A DNA stretch of 64,000 bases from Daphnia carinata (taxonomy: Eukaryota; Arthropoda; Branchiopoda; Diplostraca; Daphniidae). Numbering within the stretch: the stretch's first letter is position 1; every line of letters begins with the position of its first letter. The notes beneath the pieces were generated by a model. The model saw only the letters and a program-made list of their open reading frames with translations. It was not told the DNA's origin and searched no databases. The position numbers were made by a program, and so were the translations under genes. Location: assembly GCF_022539665.2 (NCBI RefSeq), contig NC_081340.1:3720001-3784000 (forward strand), read 5' to 3'. Of the stretch, positions 12,101 to 23,084 are shown piece by piece.

Positions 12101-15100
12101 TTTCTTTTTTGAGAAGGCGACTGGAAGATGGGAGTCCGAGGAAAAAAAAACAAAGAAGAAATCAAACAAAACAAACATTTTCCAATGTAGAGTCACGCTT
12201 CCGAAATAGCCTCCTGATGTCAGCCAAGAGAGTTGCTCTGCTGTTGCGTGTAAATTTTGAAAGATGATGCGGCACATTGTGGATATGTTGTTCCCTTTGA
12301 CTTTGCCTCTTCGGTTTCATTAAAGTACGGGTACCTTTGTTTTCCGTTATTCATTTCTTTTTTTTTTTTTTTTTTTTTTTTTGGTAAGGCCGAGGCTGTG
12401 GTATAGCTGCCTATTGTGGTTATAATAAACGAATGAGGCCCGCTCATAATCCATTAGCGTTTCGTTCTCCGTTCAGTTTTGTGATGAACGACTATACGTC
12501 ACTGGGTTTTAGAATGCCATTTTACATGACTTTATATTCATGGTACTTTTTAAAGCTTTTCAAATGATCCTCTTTTGCACCGCTTAATAACGAATTCCGA
12601 ATTCCGATGTAGACGAACGGGGAACATCAGAACGAAACAAACCACACCCAAAACCAGCCATACGGAATAATCGCTGTATGTGCTTAGCGTGGTATATTTC
12701 TCTCCTGCCGTGGACGTTACGTGTCCGTATACGACGGAAAAGGCGGCAAGCGCTACATAAAAAAAAAAGCAGGAAAGGCTAGCGCCTTTTTGTATTTGAC
12801 AGGACTCTCTTAAAATTCAAGCTTATACATGCGACTTGCGTGACTAGCGATCGTCAACGCTTCTGTTTTATCGTCTGTATCGCATTAGTAGTAATAGAAG
12901 ACAGTTTGACCATAAAGTCATTGATCAGGGTCCACCACAGACGGCCGAAGGAACGGGAAAACGCGTGTTGCGTGACTGCTCTCCGGACTGGTATGTATTC
13001 TGTCCGTCGCCCTCCTCCTCAATAGTCCGTTTTTTTCTTACAACACGTTGTAAATGGTCTTATACACTGTGTTACCTCGATCTAATATTGTGCGACCTTT
13101 GGTTTACGACGTCCATTCATTAATCCGGTTAAAGGGAGACTTATCGGTGCGTACGTTTTCAAGAATCCTTAAATGGACTGTGTCGCTATCAAATGAAGGA
13201 ATGTCGCAGGCTACCACAGAATACGCCTCAGTTTCTTGTTTTTTCCCATTTTCTTTTCATATTTTCGAATTCCTATAGTACCGCGATGCGATAAAAGCAA
13301 TAAACCAACGCTTTCGTTCGTGAACTGACTTTGACGTTTTACCTTTCACAGTCTGTGCATTGGCACACTTATTGTGGCACATTAAAGTCAGCAGAAACAG
13401 GTACTCCGATAGGGAAAAAACGTTTGAGTGGACGTGTCAATCACCTGCGTTGTTTAACTTAACGTTGAATAAAAGCATTTTTTAGGTTTTTAAAGAATAG
13501 ATTTATGGCTGCTCATTTTTCGACCCAGTAATGTCAACAAACGGCACGTGCCATCTGTTTAGTTATCAGCGTTTCTCTGGCATGGAAACGAGAGTTAAGC
13601 TAACGACATAGTTAATATTCTCCGAAAACCTCTTTGACATCTTTAGAAGATCCCTCTTTTTTCAGCCGACTTCCTAGCTCGTTATGAAAGGCTTTCATGC
13701 TTTTCCATTCTTTGCCATCTCATTTTTCCTTTAGGTTCACACGCGACCAACAATTAGCAGAAGAAAGAACAAGACTTACGTCATAGCATGGGAAACACAC
13801 AGATGTAACAGTGTCAGTGGGAACAAGGAACTTGACGTCATCCCATTTAACACAATGACTTGCATTAGCCATCACAAACAGAAGGCTGGAGTTAAAGGTT
13901 CCAATTTGACGTTAGCAGTCGAGCGATTGGTTGCTGGCAGATATTTCATCATGCGTCGTCGGAGATATCTTACAATTCATGTCGTATGCACGACAGCACA
14001 CGAGCCGAGCATGGGCTCCAAGCTGTGATATAGATAAACGTGCATCGATTATACCTCTGTATGCACAATAAGTAGAAGGACGGAGAGCTATTGAATATGA
14101 ATCACACGAACACAGGAAGGCCGGCGTGTGATCGGGAGTTTCACGAAGCCTGAGAAATTTGATTTGGGCCAACTCTTTCTTTATTTTCCTTTGGAGAACA
14201 AAAGCAATCCATTAAGGATACGTAACTGTATTAAGCGAATGATGTGTTACATGTATAGCGATGCCCTAGCTTCTATTTTTAGATTTCTTCAACACATAAA
14301 AGACGAAAATAGAAAGAAAGGAGTTGAAAATCAAATGGATATATTCCGCCCCCGTAGTCCTTTCCGCATAGTTTTATGTGCTTTCCCTTGTTCCGTCCTT
14401 GTACCTTAGTGCTTTTCTTTCTATAGAAGACCGGAAGAGAAACGACTCGATTACAGCCGGGATTTATGAGTGCCCAACAGTAAGAGCACACGCGATAGAA
14501 AGGGCAGGCAAACTACTTCGTTTGATGCGAAACGGATGATCCGACAGCCACGGAATCATCTCTTATGCCCTAAATCCATTCAGTCGTGCAAGACACCCAC
14601 GCTCAATAATAAGAGAAGCAAAAGAAACAACAAGTAAAAAAAAAGAAGAAAAGAACGAATAAATATATTGGGAAATGATTGTTTCCGAAAAATATTCTCT
14701 TAACTAGAAAGCTTGCTTGATGGGTACGGATAAAATCCCTATCCTTTTGCCCCATTTGGTGTATTTTTTTTTCTTTTCTTTTTCGCTGAGTATCTATTGA
14801 GGGCAGTTGCTATGCATTACCTTGCCGATCGCAACAACTACCCCTCTGGAACCACCTCAATCCGAATAGAAATACGCATGATCCCGATAAACTGCTTGAA
14901 TACAAATAGAGCCGTCATAACCGCTTCTCCATTTTCCAGTCTCTGGAGTCCAGGGAAATAACGAGCACTGATACGCATCATCCATAATCGTTGAACTGTG
15001 TGAACATGAAGCAAGTAAAGAAAATGGTGGTAACCGATAGCAATCGAAGCTGTTGCTCCTCTTCAGACACGCTACATGTATGCACTTGCCGAGACGCAAG

Positions 15101-15800
15101 AACTCTATTATTCGAATAGAAAGTTTGCCTTTCGTTTGATTGTTGATTCGCTTTGTGGTTGCTCATGGTTGCATTATTGGTCGTCGTAAAAACAAACATC
15201 CATATACTGTACATATATATATAGAGGTTATTTTTCGTTCTGTGAACGAGTAAGTGACGAATCGATGTTTTCATAGTGATGGCCAGAAAGAAAAAAGGAC
15301 CCGGGCGTGTGAGTTCATTCACGTTGCGCGAAACGGGAAACCCGCCAGCACCCACATTTGCCAAGTGTAGTAAAATATTAGTCGTTTGTGGATCGTGACG
15401 TTTTATTACTATCAAGGACTTTTGACAATCCCAAAGGAAAAAAAATCGAACAGAAAAAATTGTTGAAACAAATAGTTGAAGCTGTGGGTGGGAAATTTGC
15501 TATTTATTCTGGTCAATTTCTTATTCGTCGATGACTTGGTAGTCGGGTAACGTTATGCTAATCCTAATGCGTTCCCCCCCAAATTCTGCTCATTTTTTTA
15601 TGAGTTCGGATTTTCAATTCTCTTTCTGTTTTGCTAAAAGCTTATGCTGCGCTAAAAATTCAATTTCAGTTTTAGAGCCTTCTACCGATATAACCGTCTC
15701 CTCTGTTAATTCAAGTAAACACTGTGACGATAATCCATGTTGGTGGCAGTGGTCTCTATCTCGGCATACCACATTATAAATTTCCCAATAGGGATCTACT
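3170..15800. other. 12.6 kb gene desert
   Basis: I found no exon set with matching phases, no tRNA and no recognisable transposon here. Open frames up to 145 codons occur (for example 14,978-15,415 minus and 9,028-9,453 plus), but their translations are rich in Phe, Ser, Lys and Tyr and have no family features. Homopolymers are conspicuous: C10 followed by T9 at 3394-3412 and T25 at 12,358-12,382. The interval may contain regulatory DNA for the peptide gene; single short exons could have escaped me. Confidence 0.45.
12358..12382. repeat. T25 homopolymer
   Basis: An uninterrupted run of 25 T is read directly from the sequence. Read on the minus strand it could be the A tail of a retroposed copy, but no body of a SINE or processed gene is recognisable beside it. 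Confidence 0.8.
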
Positions 15801-17722
15801 CTGTATGATTGGTACGGATACCACAGGATCGGGATTTTTGTAGAAGTTGTATTTTTGCCAACAGATGGTGAATAATTGGAAAAAGTTTATCAATAGATGG
15901 CGAAAATAGAATTTATTAAATTTTTTAATGACGTCTATTCGTAATTATATTTTTCAATAGATGGCGTGATTGGGCACATTGTAAGCACTGATGTTCAGTA
16001 TAGCAGTAATTTGAATGAATTGTTTTTTGTGTAGCTTGATGCTAGTTGATGTTTTGTAGGTGATAACCATACAAGGCAACTGCCGCGTTCCACGTTGATG
16101 CGTTTGCTATGACGAAGCATGAGATAACTAAAGCCCGATTCTAAATTTGAACTTGGTTTCATACTATGGCTTCTGGTGGAAACTTCGTAGCCGGGAGGCC
16201 GTGAGGTACATAATTTTTGTTTCACTAGCAAGTATTTAAAATAATTTGTCTATGTTACAAAATAGACAGGGTGATTTCAAAATGGATGATTGCTGGTTTG
16301 TTACTTCAATGAATTTCTATCAAAATTATGGATATTCGGATATAGGAAAACCTGACAAATGTTTCGTTGTAAAGTTAATGTTGTGCAGAGAGACACAATG
16401 GTGGATTCCCCAGAAAAGATATGTAAGTTTTATCTTACTTATTTAGTGGAAAACATTTTAGTGTGTCTTTCTTTCATATAGCTGCATGGCAGCATGATTT
16501 AAAAGTGGTTGGATGGTGGATCATTTATTCAGTCAATCTCACTGCTGAAGCAAAAAGTTTAGGTAAAAACAAAGCTTATATTGTACATAATGAGGTATCA
16601 TTTTCTTTTGTTCTGTTATATTTTACCATCGTAAATGTTAGATTGTTAGAATATTTTTTTTTTACCTAAAGCTGTTGCTAAGGGATGGGGTAAAAATAGA
16701 GAAAAAAATGTGAAAAAGTAGCGAAAAGGTAACGTTAGGTGGCGTTGGTAACATCCTCATCCTTCCAAATTTGACATGAGTTATAGATGGATATTTTTTC
16801 TTGTGCTTCAATTCGTCGACGTGTTCAATCTTCGTGTCTTCCTGCTGTTAAAGCTCTAGTTCCAGTGGTAAGAAAAGAAGAAAAGTAACAAAATATGTGT
16901 TAACAATTTCAAATTTCATTACTGGCTTTAGGCGATCGCCGTAATTTGCTTTAAAAATTAAAATGTTAACTATGCTATTTACTTTACAGCTATGAGCCAT
17001 GTTTTCTTTATTTTAAGATCTTCACTATAACCCACTGTGGTCTAATATTTTTAAGCATGTTTTAAACTACATAATTGAGTACCCTTGTTAGTTGAATGGC
17101 ATCAGCTTATTGGGGAAAATAATCAACCTAAAAGGTGTAGCTGCAACATTAATGTATTTTCATCTCTAAAAATTCTCAGATGTCAAATTTCAAGACCCTT
17201 TATAATGATACCATATTGTCATTCTAAGGATGGCTGCAACCATTGATTAACCTGCTTCTGGATTTTTGAAATGAGGTAAAGAGACATGCTGTGACTGAAG
17301 AATGTAACTGACGATAACAAGAGGAAACAGTAGTTGGGCAAGATGGAAACATTCATCAACAAGATAAATACATCCTTTTTTATTTCTCATATTGATGATT
17401 TGACCAATACTTTTGCTAAATGCAGGTTGTTAAGTGGGAAATTCATTTTGAAAAGCTTAAAGAAACCTAAGGATTAAAAAAAGACATCTATAGTCTATTG
17501 AGATGGTTTTCACTAATACCTGTCAATTACCACTAGACTTTCTAGCACTTAGACTTTGGCAAGTCATACTTTGAGCTATTCATACCCTATACCCAAACTC
17601 CATTAAATCCCCTAGTTTTGGATTTATAGTAACTGTTTAAATGAAACTTCAGACATTTGCATGAATTTGACTTGATTGCACTCTTGCTCCTAAACATAGC
17701 TGCCCTCACCAATTTCCATATA
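15801..17722. other. left flank of the palindrome, with transposon-like coding remnants
   Basis: This AT-rich stretch lies outside the inverted repeat. It holds two protein-like fragments on the plus strand: 16,282-16,422, starting MDDCWFVTSMNFYQNYGYSD and containing CRETQWWIPQKRY, and 16,484-16,562 (WQHDLKVVGWWIIYSVNLTA), which is followed by a GT donor. The Trp/Cys-rich composition looks like real former coding sequence, but the simplest splice between the two shifts frame, so I treat it as decayed. The motif caatagatggcg occurs twice, around 15,891 and 15,956. No family could be assigned. Confidence 0.35.
17268..17512 (+). repeat. older direct copy of the 17,893-18,150 segment
   Basis: This segment is a diverged direct duplicate of 17,893-18,150, about 625 bases upstream. 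Both share ggtaaagagacatgctgtg, then gaagaatg, a gacgataa/aagagga-type stretch, gttgggcaaga, a shared A/T stretch, a tgatgatttg block and a tctatagtct/tctaaagtct end. The reading frame KRHAVCEECKCDDKRNEKLG of the later copy is broken by stops in this one. It lies outside the palindrome, so it was not copied into the right arm. Confidence 0.7.
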
Positions 17723-18149
17723 GTTGTCAAATAGCAATTATAGCGAACAAATATTGATTGATACTTTTTAGGTTGAGGTTCCCAACTGATAGTGAGTCCT
17801 ATTTTGTGGTTATCTCTGTCAACAAGGTAAAAAGGTTTTGTTTAACATGTTTCACAAAAACATGATTCTGTTAATTATGTTGTTTGTTTTTTTAAGTGGG
17901 GTAAAGAGACATGCTGTGTGTGAAGAATGCAAATGTGACGATAAGAGGAACGAGAAGTTGGGCAAGAGAGAAACGTTCGACAACAAGGTTACCGTTTATT
18001 TTTTTATTTTTCAAAATGATGATTTGGCTAATACTTTTACTGTAGGCATGATGTTTAGCGGGAAATCCTGGGGACTAAACTTAACATAGACCATTTTTGT
18101 TGGCACTTTTACCTTAAGAAAAGAAATCTAAAGTCTGTTGAAGATGGAA

Positions 18150-18650
18150 TGTTTAGGATTTCCCGTTCATAGGTGGCGGTGCTGTTTTCTAAAATGTTTG
18201 GGTTTCCCGTTCGTAGGTGGCCAACTATTTTCTAAATGCTTCGCTTTCCCGTTCATAGGTTGCGTGGAAGTAAGTGTGAAATGCTTCAGTTTCCATTCAT
18301 AGGTGGCTGTGTTAAAATGTTTCGATTTCTCGATAATAGGTAGCTCTGCTAAAAATGTTTCAATTTCCCGCTAATAGGTGGCTCTGTTAAACGATTTCCT
18401 GATAATAGGTGGCTGTGCTAAAATGTTTCGTTTTCCCGATAATAGGTGGCTGTACTAAAATGTTTCGTTTTCCTGATAATAGGTGGCTGTGCTAAAATGT
18501 TTCGATTTCCCGATAATAGGTGGCTGTGCTAAAATGTTTCGAAATAATGTTTCGAAATTTTCCTCGATAATAGGTGGCTCTACTGAAATGTTTCGATTTC
18601 CCGATAATAGGTGGCTCTACTGAAATGTTTCGATAATAATAGGTGGCTTT
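18150..18650 (+). repeat. minisatellite, ~37-base unit, left-arm copy
   Basis: About 13 imperfect tandem units are present, each built on aaaatgtttcg-attt-cccgataatagg-tggctgtgct. The outer units read cccgttcataggtggc, the inner ones cccgataataggtggct, so the array grades from one variant to another. Some units are shortened or carry a duplicated atgtttcg. The corresponding right-arm array (25,817-26,335) has a different unit order, so the array changes faster than the arm around it. Confidence 0.85.
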
Positions 18651-18654
18651 AGTT

Positions 18655-21420
18655 TTCATTATCCTCGTGTCATGACATCCTGCATTGTTTTCATGAAGAT
18701 GAGCAGTACCTATTGGCAGCCTTGATGCTTTTTAGTTGCATCGAAGAATTTCGTCCCATGTCTGGTGAGTGGTTTATTATGTTCCCTATTCTATTGTCAT
18801 CTTTTTTCTGTAGGATAATGCTGTAAAACATTTTAGATTAAATTTTAGAACTTTGAGTACCCACTATCCTTATAAAAATGGAAATTTCTCTTGTTAGTTA
18901 CTTCAAGGCAGTAACACCTATGCTGTAAAACAGTTCACGAAATATGATCATCTGTTCTTCTTAGTGACGAGGTGAGAAAGATTTGTAGAGTAAATTAGAG
19001 TCAGTAAATTTCTTTTCTGCCTAAGAAGGCATTGACGAAACAAATTTGAGAAATTGGCAAAAAAAATTAGTTTGATTGCAACCATCCCACATGAAAATGC
19101 TGCAGAGTTCAATAACGAATAGAGCAAATGATTTCCTGTGGTCTGATCAACGTGCTAAATCTACTAGACATCTGTCATTTGTTTTAAATAATTCCTAATG
19201 GAGATTTTAATTTTCTTCTGAATAATTCAGAACATATTTATCCTAAGGACATGATCCTGTCCTGCAGCAATTATCTTCACCAAATGGCTTCGTCAAATGT
19301 GGTTTATTTGCATTGTGTTCCCCATTGCAATGAAGAAGTCTTTACAGTGGAAAATGTTGAAAGGTAGTACAATATTACTTGTGCTCCTATTAAATTAATA
19401 CATGTTTTAAATTGCTGATGGATTGGCTGGGCAGAAGAGGTTTGCAAAACCGAGCAGGATCCAAGTAAGATCCCATTAGACGTTTCCAAATGCAGCACCA
19501 AAGGATCTTAAATTAATATGTCCAAGTGTAAGCAGGCCTTGAATGGCAAACGAGCGTCTAATGGTTATGGAGATCGCGGTTTGCTTCACTTTAAGCGCCA
19601 TTCAAAAACCCTCGCTGCCAAGAGAGTTGTTTCTAACACTATTATTCTGGACTGACGCCCACAGAACTAAGGTTGCATGCAAAGGGTGGGTGGTCGTGAG
19701 GATTTGGCGGATACTGCAGGTAAACTTTTACGTTTAGTGACCAAAACGATTATCAATATAATATGTTTTCAAAGGTACGTACAACGACGAATTGTTAAAT
19801 CCTTGGAATATCATCGTTGCATATACGATTTGACTGGGAGAAATTCTGCCGGTAAGATGGTAAGTTTATTCATGGAGACGATTGTTTGGATAAACTACCA
19901 TGAAAGCCAAAGATCTCTGTAGATTTTCGAAGAGCTCTCTTTATCGTACCATAGCAGCGGCCATTTACGTAGACGAAGATCTGCTGGATCACATTACCAC
20001 AATTTCTTAAGACAATTATGGAAAGGATCCCTTTATATCGCTTGGGTGTCGACTTCAAGCATAAACTTAGGTAATCTACAGCTTTTTGCCAGTCGATAAA
20101 ACATTTTAAGGGCACTATTTGCCATCCATTGAATTTTTCTGGAGGTTAGCGCCCAGAGCATTGGTGAACCTGGCACGCACACGACGTAAAATACGTTTTC
20201 GCTGGTGCGGCATTTGGGAATTCAACCTCCTTACAAGTAAACTGGGTAAAAAAGAAAAAAAAAAAAAAAAAAAAGTTTTAGCCATTTCCTTAATGAAAAG
20301 ATAGTTGCTGTCAAAACAACTCCACCCGCAAAATCATCATCATATCAATAAATGCAGTACCTCAAAGAAGAGTTATCATAAAGGTATTTTAAACTTCTGT
20401 AATCAAAAACGCCTTTCAAGTTATATCTTCCTTATGGTTTGCCTAGGATTTGGTTGAGCTGGCCTAACGGGTTAACTAAAATGAAGGAGTACATTTTTAT
20501 GTTTTCACTAGTTAAAGCATGCAATAGGTTCTTAGAAAGTTCATATACGTTTTCACGTAATTCTACCCTATTTCCAGACATTTATGTGGTGCATCTTCTT
20601 GTGGCCGAGAGAACGAGGTCACTGGTTTAAGCGAGTGCATCATTATGGGAGTACGAATCTCAATCCGAAACAGAGCTTTCAAGTTACTGCATAAGCAGGT
20701 AATACTATTTCACCAAAACCATGCAACTTATTTTTGATGTTCCAGAATATCACGAATAGTCTGTAAAGTTAACATGCAAGTAATCTCAACATTAAGCTAA
20801 ACTGGTAGCAGTTAATTCTTGATTGTTATTCTTAATTCTATCCCAGTTTATTAGTTGGTTAAGTGTTTGAAATTTACATTTTAGAATGAACTTCAAAGCA
20901 TAAGTTGCAGATGTAATGACTGTTTGGATTCCCATATTAACGTTTCAAAAACAATTTCTTCTTCTTACAAATGGATTTGTAAGTATAAATAAAGCCGTTA
21001 TTTAAACATGTATAAATCTACATAACATTTTTCTTTTCGATAGAAAACGTTTTTTTTTATCATACTGAGAAAACCGCTTTCGATAATGGAAATTTAAAAT
21101 AGGATTAAAGTATCTGTCAAGTGCGAGTGTAATGTTTTATTTGTAATTACTATTGTTTTTCAGAAGCTCCTGACAATGTGTACGAAAATATCCAATATGA
21201 CGAATTTATTTGACATGTAAGCTATATAAACAAAACAAACAAAAGATATGCTAACTATATTTTATCTTCATTTTTAGGTTAGTAATAATACTGGATCTTA
21301 AAATGTGCCTGTTTGGAGTAAGACACGGAATAAATTGTAAGGATTGGATGGAAGACGTGGAATTGCGGTGCTCTATTCAGATTCCCCATACGGTATTTTA
21401 TTTAAAAAAGTTGAAGTGCA
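18655..21420 (+). pseudogene. decayed multi-exon gene of unknown family, left-arm copy
   Basis: Exon-like blocks bounded by AG/GT read on the plus strand. They are: 18,662-18,764 (CHDILHCFHEDEQYLLAALM and on to EEFRPMSG); 18,899-18,971 (KQFTKYDHLFFLVTR); 19,284-19,363 (MASSNVVYLHCVPHCNEEVF, then TVENVER); 19,435-19,653, with an internal stop then MSKCKQALNGKRASNGYGDR and a His-rich end; 19,675-19,719 (MQRVGGREDLADTAG); 19,775-19,851 (YVQRRIVKSLEYHRCIYDLT, then GRNSAG); a block near 19,930 containing AAAIYVDEDLLDHITTIS; and one near 20,910 with CRCNDC. Stops and frame breaks interrupt it. The C..C..H..H block near 19,518 resembles the short zinc fingers at the start of some DNA-transposon proteins, but I cannot name the family. 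Host gene or transposon origin is undecided. Confidence 0.5.
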
Positions 21421-21424
21421 TATC

Positions 21425-21800
21425 TGGGCTCCCTTCCTTTCCGTAGCCCCGTTTCCCCTTGACTCATAATAAGCCCGTAGGGGGTCATGCCCCTACTGTA
21501 CGGTATATATAAAAATAACATATACCGAGGTTTGGAGGGCTCTGGCCGGAAAGGGGACGTGGGGGTCCGCGTAGTCCGATGATGTGTTCACGGAGGGCGA
21601 CGTGGCTATCCACAAATCCGAATTAAAGGTTAATCGCTCCAGTAAAAATGTTCCATATCTTCGGCTCTTCTTCCGGCTTCTCTTAGCCAATCACCGGGTA
21701 ATCTCCCCGGTGGGTCAACAAGGCAGTGTCTCCCCCTGCCTGGGTTGACGGCAACTTTTGAAAGGGCTATTGTGCCTTTTTAAAGTTGCAAAAATAATTT
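21425..21800. other. GC-rich element-like segment, left-arm copy
   Basis: This block contrasts sharply with the AT-rich surroundings. It includes self-complementary stretches (gtagggggtcatgcccctac; accgggtaatctccccggt) and is followed by gggctattgtgcctttttaaagttgc and then aataaaaatttttttt. A GC-rich body followed by a polyadenylation-like signal and a homopolymer suggests the 3' end of a retroelement read on the plus strand. A minus-strand frame of 65 codons starting MAKRSRKKSRRYGTFLLERL is kept in both arms. Family unknown. Confidence 0.35.
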
Positions 21801-22107
21801 ATATGTGCAGAGAATGTCAATAAAAATTTTTTTTTAACAAAAAAAAGCAAAATGTGTTTAATTTTATTCTTACTGTGTGTTTTTACATGTATCAATTTTT
21901 TTCTATTTAGGTTGCTCAATTCACCTTATTGTGTTTGCCTCCTTTTATGGTAAGCGTTTTTTCCATTGGTTTATCTGTAAGTATTCAATTACTATTAATT
22001 ATGATGTCAAGTTGAATTCTTCAACTTTGACGGAACATTTACATTATAAAATATTTTTGCTGCAATATTTTTTTATTTGATTTTTCATTTTATATACATC
22101 AACTGTG

Positions 22108-22158
22108 GGAACCGATAACAGACATTCAGCAGCAAACGATGCTCTAACATTGAGCCAC
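22108..22158 (-). repeat. tRNA-like sequence, left half of the core
   Basis: Read on the minus strand this gives TGGCTCAATGTTAGAGC, close to a tRNA D-arm and pol III box A, then about 25 bases, then tgttatcggttccc in the T-arm position. It lacks a convincing anticodon arm and acceptor stem, so it is a tRNA-derived or SINE-like sequence, not a functional tRNA. It is the inverted partner of 22,276-22,340. Confidence 0.45.
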
Positions 22159-22275
22159 GGATATATCTAAATGTTTTATTATCGCATATCATATGTTATC
22201 ATCTAGGCTGTTTGTGCAGTCTTGCACAAACTATATGTTTACATATGATATTGGATAATAAAACATTTAGATATA

Positions 22276-22340
22276 TCTCTGTCAATGTTAGAGCGTTTAG
22301 CTTGCGATACCTGTTATCCTGGGTTCAAACCTCAGGTGAT
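22276..22340 (+). repeat. tRNA-like sequence, right half of the core
   Basis: The plus strand reads ctctgtcaatgttagagcg (D-arm or box A like), then gcttgcgatac, then cctgggttcaaacctcagg. The last part contains the box B core GGTTCAAACC inside a T-arm-like stem. The acceptor ends do not pair well. It is inverted relative to 22,108-22,158, so transcription from the two would converge across the central hairpin. Confidence 0.45.
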
Positions 22341-22659
22341 GTATAATAAATGAAGCATAATAATTGTAGAAAAAAATATTGCAGCAATACATTTCAATTT
22401 TATAAGTGTAAATGTAAGTCCGTAAGTGACAAGAAAAAAGCCAACATGACATCATATGATTCATGGTAATTGAATATCGGCGAGTTACAGATAAACCAAT
22501 GGAAAAAATCGAAAAAGGTGAAAACACAATAAAGGTGAATATGTACAACCAAATAATACACACATTGATAGCTACAAAAAGTAATGTGTGAACAAAAAAC
22601 GCGCACAGTAAGAATAAATTTAAAAACAGAAATTTTTTTTTTTTGTTAAAAAAAAAAAT

Positions 22660-23080
22660 TTATTGACATTCTCTGCACATTACAATTATTTTTGCAACTT
22701 TAAAAAGGCACAATAGCCCTTTCAAAAGTTGCCGTCAACCCAGGCAGGGGGAGACACTGCCTTGTTGACCCACCGGGGAGATTACCCGGTGATTGGCTAA
22801 GAGAAGCCGGAAGAAGAGCCGAAGATATGGAACATTTTTACTGGAGCGATTAACCTTTAATTCGGATTTGTGGGTAGCCACGTCGCCCTCCGTGAACACA
22901 TCATCGGACTACGCGGACCCCCACGTCCCCTTTCCGGCCAGAGCCCTCCAAACCTCGGTATATGTTATTTTTATATATACCGTACAGTAGGGGCATGACC
23001 CCCTACGGGCTTATTATGAGTCAAGGGGAAACGGGGCTACGGAAAGGAAGGGAGCCCAGATATGCACTTCAACTTTTTTA
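22660..23080. other. GC-rich element-like segment, right-arm copy
   Basis: This is the inverted partner of 21,425-21,800. The 65-codon frame MAKRSRKKSRRYGTFLLERL... is again open, here on the plus strand from 22,793, with a single residue change (Trp-Ile to Trp-Val). Near-identity of a frame with no obvious function points to recent copying or conversion, not selection. Confidence 0.35.
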
Positions 23081-23084
23081 AATA

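Larger units (their letters stand above)
17723..21860 (+). repeat. left arm of a ~9 kb palindrome
   Basis: From 17,723 this sequence reappears, reverse-complemented, in 22,620-26,768. Matching landmarks have coordinate sums of 44,473-44,491, so only small indels separate the arms. Corresponding translated segments of 64-81 codons differ by none to two residues, so the arms look nearly identical. Similarity stops abruptly at 17,723 (gttgtcaaatag); the sequences left of it and right of 26,768 are unrelated. Contents from outside inwards are a Cys/Lys-rich coding remnant, a minisatellite, a decayed multi-exon gene and a GC-rich 370-base segment. Confidence 0.9.
21861..22619. repeat. diverged palindromic core of the large inverted repeat
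   Basis: The core is itself an inverted repeat, but by eye its halves agree at only roughly three bases in four, far less than the outer arms. Shared blocks are ttttttccattggtttatctgtaa with its reverse complement near 22,487-22,510, gctgcaatattttttt, and cattttatatacatca against tgatgtataataaatg. The centre near 22,220 forms a tight hairpin, tttgtgca-gtct-tgcacaaa, flanked by atatatctaaatgttttatta and its complement. It looks like an older foldback or paired element around which the younger arms formed. Confidence 0.75.

Noticed and set aside
14978-15415. 145-codon minus-strand open frame
   Set aside because: Composition is Asn/Thr/Phe-rich with no domain, no signal peptide at its start and no splice partners; the length is within chance for this AT-rich desert.
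19284-19653. THAP or P-element transposase assignment for the Cys/His blocks
   Set aside because: Cys and His spacing does not fit a THAP domain when the blocks are joined and no catalytic motif could be placed, so the family is left open.
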